64,000 bases of DNA from Hydrangea macrophylla (lineage: Eukaryota > Streptophyta > Magnoliopsida > Cornales > Hydrangeaceae), in the NCBI GenBank assembly GCA_033977485.1, contig CM066998.1:57626274-57690273 (forward strand), given 5' to 3'. The stretch's first letter is position 1; the number at the start of each line of letters is the position of its first letter. The translations under genes and the position numbers were made by a program. The notes under the pieces were generated by a model that saw nothing but the letters and a program-made list of their open reading frames with translations, was not told the origin of the DNA and ran no database searches. Shown in pieces: positions 12,045 through 24,222 of the stretch.

Positions 12045-12522
12045 TGTAACAAATATTGTGGTTGGGCCATACGGGCACCCACATTATATTGAACTGGGTC
12101 CAGAGAGGGCTGGCTTGAACGCCAATAATGGGCTTTTGGAGTCCTAAGCCTTATAGGTTTTTATGTGCCTATATATACATATATATCACATGGAAAACCT
12201 AAGGATATTTCATATATTCACAGCAGCCTCTCTCTCTCTAACTCACGTTAGTCTCTCTCTCTCTCTATCCCTACGGTTCATCTCTCTCTTGGCCATACCA
12301 AAGGAGCCATGGGATTTAGCACGTGATACGTACGAGGACTGCTCTAGTAGTAATCTTCACGACCTACGCGAAGCATAAGAGAGTACACGGAGGCAACATG
12401 GAGCAGTAGTTCGTGGATGAAGACGCCGGGCTTGTAACAACACCGTTCGGCGATCCGTCGGGTTCTTCCGCTAAGTAAGTGACCTAAACCCGTCTCGTAT
12501 GCTTGCGAGCATATTATCTACA
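12045..12522 (+). repeat. E1 3' LTR
   Basis: The 478-bp partner of 4707-5133. It contains about 50 extra bases of CT-rich sequence around 12230-12290 (runs of tctctctctc plus cacgttag) that are absent from the 5' LTR. A chance ORF of 71 codons overlaps it and is not a gene. Confidence 0.92.
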
Positions 12523-12614
12523 ATAACAATTTGAGATATAAATTTAGAAAGCATATCAACACTCATAAAATTAAAGCCCTCTTTAATAATGATGAAGACA
12601 GGCTCACATTCACA

Positions 12615-12940
12615 CCAAGTCATATTTTTATTGAAATGTTAAACAACACCAAGGTTAAGGTTTTCACTTTTCAGCACCTCCACAATCCATACCTAAATCA
12701 GAAGAACTACGACTACATTTACAAACACAAGAAATTAAAGTGCACACACATCTTATAATTGCAAAGTTCTTATCCAGAGAGCATTGATATGTAAGTCTAT
12801 GTATTACTCTTTCAACTACAATCTCTGAGATGCAAAATGATTAGATAACAACTATTATAAGCATGAGCAAAATTACAAATGATTATCACAAATATTTTGA
12901 TTCACCAGAAATATAAAAACAAATGTCCACTTATCTGCAT
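12615..12940. repeat. Tandem duplication, copy 1
   Basis: This copy runs from ccaagtcatatttttattg to ttatctgcat and matches 13451-13772 with small differences. It was originally adjacent to copy 2. The hAT-type element at 12941-13429 now separates the copy from its last bases (gataagaagcttcc at 13438-13452). No coding content is seen. Confidence 0.88.
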
Positions 12941-13429
12941 CAGGGGCGGAGCTAGAAATTTTAGTCAGGGTGGACCTAAGCCATCTGCGAGACGATTTTT
13001 TTGGAGTCTATATCTACATAATTGGCGATTTTTTTAGGGTCTAGTTGTATATAATTGCAATTTTTTTGGGATATGCTTATAATATGAGTCTATTTGGAAA
13101 CATGTAAATATTGTATAGTGTGTTTCAAAATTCTAAGGGGGCCTATTTCTAAAATGCATAAAATTCTCACACTAAAGTGTAATTTTCAAAATTCTAGGTG
13201 CCTTTTCTTTGAGTTGTATATACCTGTATATCAATATACATATAGTTGATGGCATTAAATTGGGCCTTAGACCCCTTTGAGAGACTTAAACATAAGTTGA
13301 GGGGGAGTCTAAACATAAGTTGAGGGAGCCTAAATATAAAACCTATAACACATGTAGGGTAAAATTTTTCTTGCCAAAAAATGAGTGGGGGCACGTGCCC
13401 CCACTGGCCCTCTAAAGCCGCCGCCCCTG
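12941..13429. mobile_element. Non-autonomous hAT-type element
   Basis: The ends caggggcgg and, on the other strand, caggggcgg are inverted repeats. The 8-bp flanks atctgcat (12933-12940) and atctacat (13430-13437) match at 7 of 8 positions, and 8 bp is the target duplication length of hAT elements. The uninterrupted second copy of the host repeat (13750-13765) reads straight through the insertion point and shows the empty site. There is no transposase. The ORF at 13194-13454 is incidental. Confidence 0.88.
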
Positions 13430-13450
13430 ATCTACATTGATAAGAAGCTT

Positions 13451-13772
13451 CCAAGTCTTATTTTTATTGAAATGTTAAAGAACACCAAGGCTTAGGTTTC
13501 ACTTTTCAGTATCTCCATAGTCTATACCTAAATCAGAAGAACTACGACTAAATTTACAAATACAAGAAATTAAAGTGCACACAATCTAATAATTGCAAAG
13601 TTCTTATCCAGAGAGCATTTATATGTATGTCTATGTATTACTCTTTCAACTACAATCTCTGACATGAACATGATGAGATAACAACAATTATAAGCATGAG
13701 CAAAATTAGAACATTGTACACCAGAAATACAAAAGCAAATGTCCACTTATCTGCATTGTAAGAAGCTGCCAA
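13451..13772. repeat. Tandem duplication, copy 2 (empty site for the hAT insertion)
   Basis: Matches 12615-12940 in order, including ctaaatcagaagaactacg, agttcttatccagagagca and attactctttcaactacaa. It shows attgtaagaagctgccaa where copy 1 is interrupted by the hAT element. Confidence 0.88.
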
Positions 13773-14121
13773 TTAAAACTTCTATAATTCGAATCCAGTA
13801 ACAATTAACAAAAACTAGAGAGCGAGAAAGCATTCTTTATCTTGGAAGTAAACCACAAACTCATCCCGGTGAAATAAAGGGATGGGGCATGAAAAATAAT
13901 CGCAGCTCCTGTGATACCTACCTATTTATGTAAATATATTATTAGATAATTATTGGAAAATCCCTCAAATAACTCTCAAAAGTTTAAAACTCCAATGAGT
14001 TTGACCATTTTCTAAAAAGGACAAAAGGAATCTAATACAGTGCTCACACGGTATAAGCGCACGCATAATAGAAGATCCCATGCACAACCCTCAATTCCCC
14101 TCACGCGCTTTTGCTTGGTTT
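13773..14121. other. Non-coding stretch, no gene seen
   Basis: AT-rich sequence with no recognisable coding homology between the duplicated unit and the palindrome at 14122. Confidence 0.5.
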
Positions 14122-14148
14122 CAGCCACTCACACCGTGTGAGTGGCTG
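14122..14148. repeat. Perfect 27-nt palindrome
   Basis: cagccactcacac, a single central c, then gtgtgagtggctg: a 13-bp stem with no mismatches. It ends 20 bases before the broken edge of the E2 3' LTR. Cagccact occurs again at 14163. Confidence 0.85.
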
Positions 14149-14168
14149 TACCATATGATATTCAGCCA

Positions 14169-14250
14169 CTCCGCCATGGGCCACAGGGCCCTCCCCTTGA
14201 CTCTTAGGCCCAGTGTAACGGACCCATTACAATATGAGCCACACCCAACA
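14169..14250 (-). repeat. E2 3' LTR, truncated to its last 82 bp
   Basis: From ctccgccatggg to cacacccaaca this matches 39939-40020 with very few differences. The other roughly 300 bp of the LTR are missing at the left. On the minus strand it is preceded by the E2 polypurine tract. Confidence 0.9.
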
Positions 14251-14419
14251 ATCTCCACCTTTGCGAATATCAAGCCACCTTGAAGATCACTATTACATGT
14301 TCCACCTTCAACTAATAAAGGGTAGGAGGCACTCCTCCTCTTCAACAAGAAGAGACATTGATCAAGTCCAAGCAATGCTTGAACTTTTCTGTAGTAACAG
14401 GCTTTGTCAACATTATCAG
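14251..14419 (-). pseudogene. E2 pol C-terminal tail and polypurine tract
   Basis: On the minus strand from 14413 the frame reads LTKPVTTEKFKHCLDLINV, the conserved tail of copia polyproteins after RNase H. The purine-rich gcaaaggtggagat (14251-14264) precedes the LTR and is the polypurine tract. One extra base at the junction shifts the frame relative to the piece ending at 35751. Confidence 0.9.
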
Positions 14420-17400
14420 TGTCATGTTTCAGAATTTTATTGAAGGGCAATTGGGTAATTTTACCTTTTCTGTTGGGGGCTCTAAATTTATTCGACTGTA
14501 TTTAAATTTATGGAGCATGACTCTATTATTTTATTTACCTTTCATGTGCTTTAAAATTTATTTTCTGTTCATGTGGGTATGTTTATTTAATTTCGGGGTT
14601 ACACCGTTGGGTCAGACTGTCCGTGGGAACACCAAACATTTCATTTTTGTAGCATACAAGAGAGTGGGTCCCACCCCACTCCCCTATATGGCCGGCCAAA
14701 CTCCCCCCTCCCACTCATTCACGTTAGTTTTCTCTTCTCCTTCATTTCTTCTTCTTCTTCTCCTTTCAAGAGGCCAAAACCTTCAAAAATCTTCATCCCT
14801 CTTCCATCTCTAACTTCAAGATTGCTAAGGAAGGTCAAGCTCTTCATCTTCAAGCTCTCCTAACAATCCTAGGGCTTGACATCCTTCCATTGGTAAGTTT
14901 TCTAGAAATCCCCAAATTCTAGGGTTTCATTAGTTTTCTAAATTTTGAGTTATTCATGGACTTCGTTCACTTTGTATAGCTTCCTTGGAGTATATAGAGC
15001 TTCTCTTTCATATCCTAACCATTTCTATGCAGAATTTCTTATGTGGGTAAGTTTTTTTAATCTCTAACAACTTAGGGTTTGCTAGTTTCATGATTTCTAT
15101 CCTAACCTTGGGTTGTTCTGGATTAGTGGTGCATACTTGAAGCATCCTTCAAGATTCTAGCACAAGCATTGAAGCTATTTTGGATTTACTTGGCTCTCTT
15201 GAGTTGCCATTGATTTTTGGAAGCTAAGCTTTGAGATAGATTTACATTGTGCAATTATATATGTTATACTTGTCTAAAATGCCTTGAGTTCACTTTTATG
15301 CTATGAGAGAACTTAGACATATGTATTAGGACATTCCCACAAAGTTATAATGTTAGGGATTTTTGCCTAAATGTGAATTATATGCTTTGGATTGTACTAA
15401 TTGAAAATTTGGGGTGTTAAATGTAATTCAAATGATGTTATGAGAATAATTTAGACACATGCATTAGGTTTTCCTCAAAGTTGTAAATTTAGGGTTATAT
15501 GCCTAATTGTGAATATATATATTTTGGTTGTTCTATAGTTGATTATGTGATGCTAGACGTGTCTAGGATGCTCCCTTTATGTGTAAAAGCATGCTAGGAC
15601 GTTAGTATAGAAATCTTTGTTAGGAACGTTAAATTATGAAATTTAATTACTTTCTTTGAAGTTCTTGATATCATGTCTAATGGACTAAATTATTGCTTAG
15701 TCTATTGTAGTGGATCATCTTTAATGCCATTGTTAACATCATATGCATTGAGGCCTAATCGGCAAGCATTCATGTATCACGACATAAATGTTTTATTTGA
15801 AAAAGAGAGAAAAACCCCATGTGTGGGAATTTGATTTAAGAAATCCGGACATGGGTTGTGATGTGAGACAGGGAGAATGACCCTTAGAAACATTCAAACT
15901 CCAAACTATATTCGGGTAACTCCCGGAAGTTGGTATGCTACACTCCATGCGCAGGTGGCTCATGGTCCGGTAACGAGAGAGATGTGCATTTGTCACGCAT
16001 AGCCTTGCGGCTTTACACATTTCATTGTAGCCATGGTGGCGATTCATTGTACCTCATTTCATTTTAGTCATGGATAGCATATAGACTTGTTACAATGTTT
16101 TCTATGAGCCGTCGTTCTCATAAAAACGACAAAACATTTTTCAGGTAAGCTTGATAAGGACAAAGGGCATATGTGACCCGACGCGTAAACTATGAGGCAT
16201 CTTGTTCTATTTTGAAGACTCATGCTTAGTTATGTATATGAATAGCTCTCTTTTGATTCAGTTATTTTGGAAGATTGTAAATGTTTAATGCTTTGAAACT
16301 TGGAGTATTAAGGATTTACAAAAACTTCGTGAGCTTAGGCTCTTATCTCTTGTATTTTAGAAGCTTCTTTGATTTTAATGGGACAAGTATTAGCCCTTGC
16401 TTTCATGGTTATTTCTTTCAATTGTTAAACTCACTTTATGATGATGTATTTACGTTCCGAGGTCGTTGAATCTCTTTAAGTTCTTGTATTTTTGATTTAC
16501 ATGTCAATTGTTTGTTTTTCTCTTTTGTTTGAGTCCTTACCGGATTGGTTTGGGTAGTTGCTTTTATGAGAGTTCATTTGTTGTGGTTTAGTTCGTTTTA
16601 TAGTTGGATCCTTGCCGGATCAAACCCCTCTTTTAATTCCAACAAGGTTTCGAACATTTAAACGTTCTAAATCTCTCCCATTCTCTTTCTCTCCTCTCCC
16701 CTCCCCTCTTTGATCTCTTTCCCTTTCTCAAATATTCTTTCCTTTTACTTATGTTGGAATTATGTATATATATGTTTTTAAAATGTTTCCGAATGTGAAA
16801 ATACACATATGTGTGTGTTTAGAATACATTCCCTATATCTCTCTCCCTATCTCTCCCTATATCTCTCTCCCAATCTCTCCCTCTCCCCTTTTTCCTCTCT
16901 TTATCTCTTTCACTTCTCGTTTTTAATAAATTTTGAGTACATGAAGTTCTGTTTGGTCTAGGCACGTGTTATATGTCATTTAGAACATGTTTAGTCATAC
17001 ATTGATGTTCAAACTCAAAAATTTAGAAATGTTGGGAATGTTTCGAAAAGCTGTCAAAGTTGCTGTCAAATAAAAACTGCTACTGATATTTCAATTTTCT
17101 GCCCAAATGGTGCAGAATTGGAAAAAATGTCATTAGACAAAAGTTGTGCAGAATCGAATTTTACATGGACTGGCGTAGATAGAATGTAAACATTTCAAAG
17201 ATATAGTTATTTACGGATGTTTTAAAATTTAGCAATTATCCAAAAATGGTCCATATGCTGTCAAATAAAAACTGCTACTGTTATTTCAATTTTCTGCCCA
17301 AATGGTGAAGAATTGGAAAAAATGTCATTAGACAAAAGTTGTGCAGAATCGAATTTTACATGGACTTAAGCGGACAGAATGTGAAAGTTTCAAAGATATA

Positions 17401-17706
17401 GTTACTTACGGGTGTTTTAAAATCCAGTAACTGTTAAAAATGACCTTTTATCAAATTCATTATAATTTTTCCTTTTCTCCTTGATATAGTGCTTGCTCGA
17501 AAAGTCTTTTAAATGTAATTTTCAAATGCGTTCATCTTTGATGGACTTGTTAACATGTAAGTCTATTTTGGATTTACGTATTAGTAAGCCATCCTTGTAG
17601 GAAACCCCGTGGGTTTCTAAAGTCGCTTCCACATTTGTGATTGGGTTTTACTTCTTTTCTCTCTATCTTTCCTCTTTCCTCGCGCTTCGATTTTCGGGGC
17701 TTGACA
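14420..17706 (+). repeat. E3 5' LTR
   Basis: 3,287 bp, matching 32486-35745 along its length with scattered substitutions and small indels. It contains a promoter-like region near 14680 (cccctatatggcc), CT-rich tracts near 14750 and 16670-16920, and a conserved block at 15850-16150 also found in the E4 LTR. The 60-150 codon ORFs in it (for example 14358-14813, seen again in the 3' LTR at 32611-32883) show no known domain and are not called genes. Confidence 0.93.
17061..17440 (+). repeat. Tandem duplication inside the E3 LTR, about 195 bp unit
   Basis: Copies begin near 17061 and 17256, both starting tgctgtcaaataaaaactgc and ending with gtgttttaaaat or gatgttttaaaat. The 3' LTR holds the same pair from about 35128, where the second copy has lost roughly 38 bp after acatgg. 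Confidence 0.85.
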
Positions 17707-17709
17707 GAT

Positions 17710-17721
17710 TGGTATCAGAGC
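17710..17721 (+). other. E3 primer-binding site (initiator Met tRNA type)
   Basis: TGGTATCAGAGC starts 3 bases after the LTR end and is followed by taaccgggttcaa. The same extension occurs in E4 (28857-28878, reverse strand). Confidence 0.92.
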
Positions 17722-20700
17722 TAACCGGGTTCAAATACCTAGGGGCTATGGGTGTTTTGTTTTGGGTTTATCGCATGTTCGTTTGTGTTTACTCTGTGCC
17801 TACTCCTTATTGCATGCTTCATTTAAGTTGCACATGTTGAGGCATTGCGATGCTGTGTGGGTATACGTATGTGTTGAGTGCCTTCAGGACTTACGTGCTT
17901 ACATGTTAAAAGAGCTTACTTGTTTGATATGCTATTTATGCTAAGTGCTTACATGATAAATGTTTACATGTTCAAGTGCTATGTGTTTCCATCTATGAAT
18001 CTTTTGCATTATGTCTTGGTGTGGATGTCTGATGGTATTTAACTATTAACCATGAAAGGTTTAAAAGTATATATATGAGGGTTTCCTTGTTTGGATTATT
18101 CGCTCGACGTACTATGCCTGGTAAGGTTGGTGGTTAGGTGTCGATCAGTGCTTCACACCAAGCTGTATGCTTAAGGACCTCTGTTGTGTTTATAAAATTT
18201 ACGTTACTTGCTATTTCCATTTACGTTGTTGAGATAACATGTTCAGGTGTTGTACGCCTACATGATTATATGTTCACCTGCTTGCATGCTCATGTGGTTT
18301 ACATGCTTATAGTAGAATATATTAAGATCATCTATTGTATTATAGATGGAGAAATTTCATTTTTTGAAAAAAAAAAAAAAAAAAAAAAAAAACTCAGAGA
18401 TATAAGGTTTTAAACTTTTTGGAAAACCAACATGTGTATATGTTGTGAGTATATGAAGAGATGCTTTATATGCTTTTATAGTATATATTGATAGACCGGT
18501 TATGTTGTTAATCACAAGTTGGTGTGAGTAGCTTGTTGGGCTATGTTTCGTTAAGTTGTATCTTCGGATCCTTGTGGTTGTGCCTTAGCACATATTGTTT
18601 CTTTCTTTTGAGATGCATACCTTCGGATAACAGCAGAGTTGTTTAGCAATCGGTGCTATTTTTTCTTTTGTACCTTGGGTACGTTTTCCTCATTTGTGAG
18701 TTCCGCATCGTGTTGGAATAATCCTCTCTTTTGTCAGGCTATTGTATTCCCTTTCCATGAGAGACTCTTTGATAAGTTGTTTGTTGTATCTTGAAATTAT
18801 CTTTTCAAGCAAATTGCACTCCTCTCTATCACATGAACTATTTTGTAGGGTTGTAAGTACCTACCTTTTTCACGTTTGGTTACGTAATTGGTTGATTGAT
18901 GATGGAGTGGCTTTTTTTCTTCTCATTCTTTGGGATGAACTGTGGTTCCTCTTTCTTCATGGGGACTTTTACGTTTAAATGTCTGTTAGATATTGCTTTT
19001 ACTACCTCAAGTATATTTATTCATTGAGATGGGTTGTTGCTTGTTGGGTCCTAATCCATTGCATTCATGTTAGACTTTGCAGTGAACTATCAGTTACCCT
19101 CCTGTATGATTTATTGCATATAAGGAAATTCTGTTGTGGGGGTTATTGTTGGATCTTGACTCAAGCTTCTTGTTCTAAGCTTAGACTTGTACCGGTTCAT
19201 TTTTATCGCTCCTTTGCATGGTGGGTGTCGTTTGTGAGTATTCTCCGCGACTCTAATATTTGTCTATTATGAGACCATGTTATTGTTAATTGCAGAAGTT
19301 TTCCTTGTTTCATAGTGAAACTATACATCTTGCGAGTTAGTGAAAGTTTTCTTCGCTAAGCTCTTTATCATATTTACATAATCTTGCTAAGAAAGTTTCC
19401 CCTCAAGGTAGTCAAAATTCTTTTATGTGGTTATAGTTATCGATATTTACCGAGTCCTATTTGAACTTCGTTAACATTGGATGGTTAACACTTTCATGAT
19501 TGTTTAGAAACACAAGTTATTTTAGTGTTTCCTCCTTGTGAATAAGTTTGGCTCATCATTTAGTAATACTTGTTCGAAGTAAATCTATTTTCTTGTTTGG
19601 TCCTAGTGACCTTTGGTCCTTTTAAGAGTATTGTTTTATGTTCGTTCCTAGCTTGTTTGGAAAAGCTGTTTTCCATGTGCTTTTGCTTTCAAAACCTTTC
19701 GTTGAACGAGAACTCGTACCTTGTCGGCTTGATATTTTCTTTTGGGGTGAGGCATGATAATTTTCAGTTTCGCCGCCCATGGACTTCGAAGTTGGGTGTT
19801 TCATGGTGTTGTATTAAGATGTCCTTTCCCTTGGACTTCTTGACTATTGGATTAATATTCTTCAGTGGTCTTGCCTTTTTGAGTTCATCAATTTTGATTG
19901 TATTGGACTCGAGTATGAAAAATTTAATAACTTCAAATATTTCCCTACGTATTGAGAGATAGATTGATTTGGACGATTTAGTTACCAAGTTCTTCGAGTT
20001 GACGGTTTTGTGAACTCGTCATTATTAGACTCCTTGGGAGTATGACCTTGTATCATGATTTGATTTCTTGTTATTGGTTGCCTTGGCTGTTGTTTACTAA
20101 GGCTAGATCCCAGTATCGTTGTTCATGAAATAAAGTTCTTATTTCATTCTTGGAGACCTTCCATTGTCCCTTACAGGAAAAATTACTTATACCTTGACTT
20201 ACTATGATAGTGTCCATAGTAACTTTTGTTGGATTGGTGTAGTTGTTAGCAAGGTGGAATAATTTATTTCTATTTCACGACTTCGAAGTTTTATGAATCC
20301 TTCGAACCTGTGGGCAATGCCTATTGTCTCAAACGTTATTGTTCCGTAAATCCTATGACTGGTTCATAGGGATTCTTTTGCTAATTATCGAGTGGTGTAT
20401 ATTCGACCATAGTGAGTTTCATTATTTGATCCCATCGTTTTAACTCTTTCTCCATTGTTGTGACAAAGAGTGCTTCGTTGGACTCATTTTCTCTTGATTC
20501 CGTGTTAGTGCAAGAAGAGCACATGATTGTATATCGTTTCATACTGGTGTTCTTTTACTAGTATGTCGATCATTCTATGTTGGAAAGTTAGACCATTTTG
20601 GTTCTACATTTATTGTTGATGATCTTAACGGATCGAGTGTATCATGGTTATGAGCTTTTGAGAGCTGATCAAACCCTTTTCTCTTTGAATTCCTACCTTT

Positions 20701-21684
20701 CAATGGTTTGAATTTTTATGTCATTCACGACAAATTTGCGTTGAGCACTTGGTACGATCCTGCTAATTTTATCAGTGAGACTTGTTTTACTTCCCCATCG
20801 TGGGATTACCGTGGCTTGTGTTTGTGTTAGATCGTTTCGATCTTTCGACTTTGTCCTTGCCTTATGCGAAGGAAAAGTCTTGGTGTTCGCTTGTTGTGCG
20901 ATTGGTTGTGGTGGTTGAGGCAACTTCTGTATATGTTCTCTCCTCCTTGTCGTGAGTTTTCGAATGGTTTTTTTTTAAAGAACTTACTTTGGTTATTGCT
21001 TACTGGTGACGTAGTTTCACAATAGTTTCTGGCTTGAGGAATGATGTCGGATATTGTTCCCTCTATTCGAGTGATGTCTCGGTATCACGAAATTTGGAGT
21101 TTCAGTTTTGGGATTTGATTCTTGTATATCTCCATCCTTGAAGTAAATTGTTTAATTGTTTCGACTTTTGCATCGATTTCTTTGGGTTGTAACGAGTCGC
21201 GTAGGCGACAATTTTATTCATGATTCGGTCAAGGCGCATATCCTTTGATATCTTTTGATTTGTTGCGAGTAGTAATGGTTGTTGTGAACTTGTCTGGTTA
21301 TATCCGTGTGTTCACTTATTCGGTTTATCATTGCTTTGTTGATGATACCCTTGTCCTTGTTCGAAACATATGTATGTGCTGAAGTTTCTTGGTAGTTATG
21401 GCTTTGGGCATTGCGCTCCTTTGCCTTGATGTTTCGAAAGCGAGATTTGGGTTTTTTGATAGAGAGACCGTTTTTGGTTTATCACTAGGAGCTTGTTCTC
21501 TGGAATTTAGTATTCCTCGGTTTGTTGGCTTACCACCAATATTTGTTTCGATAGACGCTTTTTACGTCCATCTTTGTTGTTCCTTTTAAGGATTGGAGTT
21601 TTCCGTTTATTCTTGTGGTCGAGATGTAATGTCAATTCATTACAATCTTTTGTATTAGCATTCGTTTATTACTTTGTGAGATCT
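17722..21684 (+). other. E3 internal region, left part, non-coding
   Basis: About 4 kb of TTG/TTC-rich sequence with no retroelement domain in any frame. A poly-A run of about 23 lies at 18368. A block at about 20740-20900 is homologous to 26230-26340 of E4 in matching orientation relative to each element, including a conserved stretch around cgatctttc. Short ORFs such as 18979-19272 and 19570-19962 have no recognisable homology. Confidence 0.7.
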
Positions 21685-24186
21685 TGTAACGCCCCAAAAT
21701 CCACGACACGTGGACGAGTCAAAGAGTCAAAGAAAGAGGTTAAAGAAGAGGAAAGATCCCACGTAGACCAATCAAGAGGTGCGGAAACAACAAAAGAATC
21801 CTACGTGGATTCCAATGATAGTCAACAAGTCAACGACTGACCTCACATTGCCCAAATCAGTCAAAGAGGGCCAAAGAACAGAATTTTGGTTTAGAAAGGT
21901 CTTAAGAACAATTGAAATTAAATCATAACTGGTTTTAAGAATTGAAATTCATTTGGGCCTCTTTTACGAAAAAAATTAGTTTTAAAGAAATAAACTTAAA
22001 TAAAAAAAAATTGAAAAATAAATAAAAATAAAAATGAAATCCATTGGAACCAAATTCTAGCACTTGTAAGGCGGTTTTGGCTGTCCAAAACATTTGTAAG
22101 GGCAAAAAAAAAAGAATGAAATTTTAAGGACATGGGTTGGAACCAATTTCCAACAAAACCAAGCCTAAAGCAAATACAAGGAGGCTATAACATAAGACTT
22201 TTTAAAGTAAAAACAAGCTTTCTCAACACGTCAAAACCAACATTAAAGTCGTACACAAGTTCCCCAAAATGATATAACCACAAACACCCAAAATTTCAAT
22301 AGAGTCCTTGTGCAATTCACATTCTATACAAACGTCAAAGTTCTTCAAGTCCTTAAATGAGTTAATAGAGGACTCTACATACAAGCCAAGAGATATAAAG
22401 GGGCTAACAAGTGTCCGATTACATTAAGTCTAAAATTCTAATAGATTCTAAGTAAAAGGCTAAACATGTGCCCAAACAAGCATCAAAGAAATTAAGCTAC
22501 AAGATTTACATATATTACAATTTCTTTTTAAACAAAACTAGAAGTTTGAAACATTTTCAAAACTATTATTCTTCTCGAAAGAAATAATCACAGTGCGACT
22601 TCACACGTCGAGTAACTCACGGGCCTTGCCCCCAACTTGATAAAACCTGAAAAATGGTTTGTCGTTTTTATGAGAACGACGGCTCGTAGAAAATATTGTA
22701 GAGATTCAATATGTATCCCATAACTAATATGCAACATGTGGTGCCATGAATGCCACCTGGGCAATGCAACTAATGAGCCCTCGGGCTATGCACACATGAT
22801 CACTCGCCTCATTACCGGACTGTGAGCCACCCCCCACTGGGAATGTAGCATACCAACTTTCCGATAGCTAGTCGAATATAAGTTGGAGTTTGGCACGTTC
22901 TTAGGTACGTCCACCCTGTCTCACCACACAACCCACATCCGGATTTTCTTATCCACTTTTATCCCCCTTTATTGGGGTCGGATTTACTTTTATCCCCTCT
23001 TAGGGATTACTCAAATGTCACCCATGCTAATGCTATGAGGTGTGCCCACTTGGCAACAATGCACATGAATTCTATGATTCCAATGCAAGTGTTCTTATTT
23101 TCACAAAATGTCAATTTACATTATTGCCGAAACTTAGCAAGTCTCATTACTTTAACATTAATCATGATGATATATGATCTCACATTTCATGGGAGTGACA
23201 ACGTATGAACATATAAATTCCTATTAACAAGGATTTATCTTCTAAGCACAATGACTACCTCAAACAATAACAAGTAGTTCATGTAAGCAATCAAGCAATT
23301 AACCGACACTTATCCAAATAATTTACAACTAATCATGTAATCACATTTAAACAATTAATCAACAATTAGGCAATTAAGTTCATCTAATCAACTTTTGATA
23401 ACCATTTAACAATTTATCCACTTAGGCAATTTTGATAACATAGCAACTAAACATATTAGTTTACTCCACAAGAATATTTTATTAAGAGAATTAAATCAAG
23501 ATTATTCTCTATGCTTTAATCCCTAGCAATTCTATCACAAATCCCACATTAGAGATAGGAGACATAGTGAATCAAGACAATTTAATCTGCCTTTGCTCTT
23601 GAGAAATGAGGAGTGCAAAAGAAATAGAGAATCCAAGTTGTTGAGCTTCAAGAACAAAAGAATAGAAAAACCCCCTTCCTTCCTCTAAGCCATAACTTGA
23701 GTTAGTGATCAACAAGATGGAAAATAGAAGTACCCAAATGAAGCCCTAGATGAGGTGATGATTTTTGCCTCTAATGATATAGCCTCAAAAAAGAATTCTT
23801 AGAGTCCATATAGAGCTTGAGATGATAGTAACAATGGGGTTTTTGTCTCCCAAATAAAGAGGGATAAAGAGGGATAGAAAAAGAAACAAAAGAAAAAAAA
23901 TAATGAAAGGGAAAGAGGAGAATGGCCGGATGGTAAGGGAGAGGGAGGAGAGAGAAAAGTCAAAGCTTCCTAGGGAAGCTTGGGGGTAGTTCACTTGAGT
24001 GGGGAGTGGGCCCCACAAGTCTCAATCACTACCACACACATATATGAACATATATACACATACATGTGCCAAAATTAAGTACCAAAGTGATACCAACAAG
24101 ACCAAAATTAAATACACTGTCCCAAATCTAGACCCACATTGGTCCAAAATTACCAAAAGACCCTCAAATAAATTCAAAACATTACA
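21685..24186 (-). repeat. E4 3' LTR
   Basis: On the minus strand it begins TGTAATG and ends GTTACA. Compared with 28882-31383 I see only about a dozen single-base or homopolymer differences. Read on the minus strand, a pyrimidine-rich tract lies near 23880-23960. A hairpin-forming block at 22661-22680 is shared with the E3 LTR. Confidence 0.94.
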
Positions 24187-24222
24187 ATCTACCCCCGTTG
24201 AAGAGAATTCCGTCCCGGAATT
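24187..24222 (-). other. E4 polypurine tract and conserved pre-LTR motif
   Basis: On the minus strand: ccgggacggaattctc, a few bases, then cgggggtagat directly before the LTR TG. E3 has the same arrangement at 32455-32485 (cgggacggaattc, then aaggggggtagat). Confidence 0.88.

Larger units (their letters stand above)
4707..12522 (+). mobile_element. E1: decayed Ty1/copia LTR retrotransposon
   Basis: Direct LTRs lie at 4707-5133 and 12045-12522, both starting TGTAAC and ending TCTACA. The flanking 5-mers gtaac (4702-4706) and ataac (12523-12527) differ by one base and look like an aged target duplication. An initiator-Met primer site follows the 5' LTR and a polypurine tract precedes the 3' LTR. 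The order of pol relics (gag, integrase, reverse transcriptase, RNase H) is that of Ty1/copia, where integrase precedes RT. Every coding domain is broken by stops and frameshifts, so the copy is dead. The leader before gag is unusually long, about 2.8 kb, and contains a degenerate tandem array. Confidence 0.93.

Noticed and set aside
14358..14813. ORF of 151 codons
   Set aside because: It crosses the E2/E3 insertion junction into the E3 LTR and has no known domain. The recurrence at 32611 reflects the LTR copy.
18979..19962. Several 80-130 codon ORFs in the E3 body
   Set aside because: Hydrophobic, phenylalanine/leucine-rich translations of TTG/TTC-rich DNA with no homologous frame in E4.
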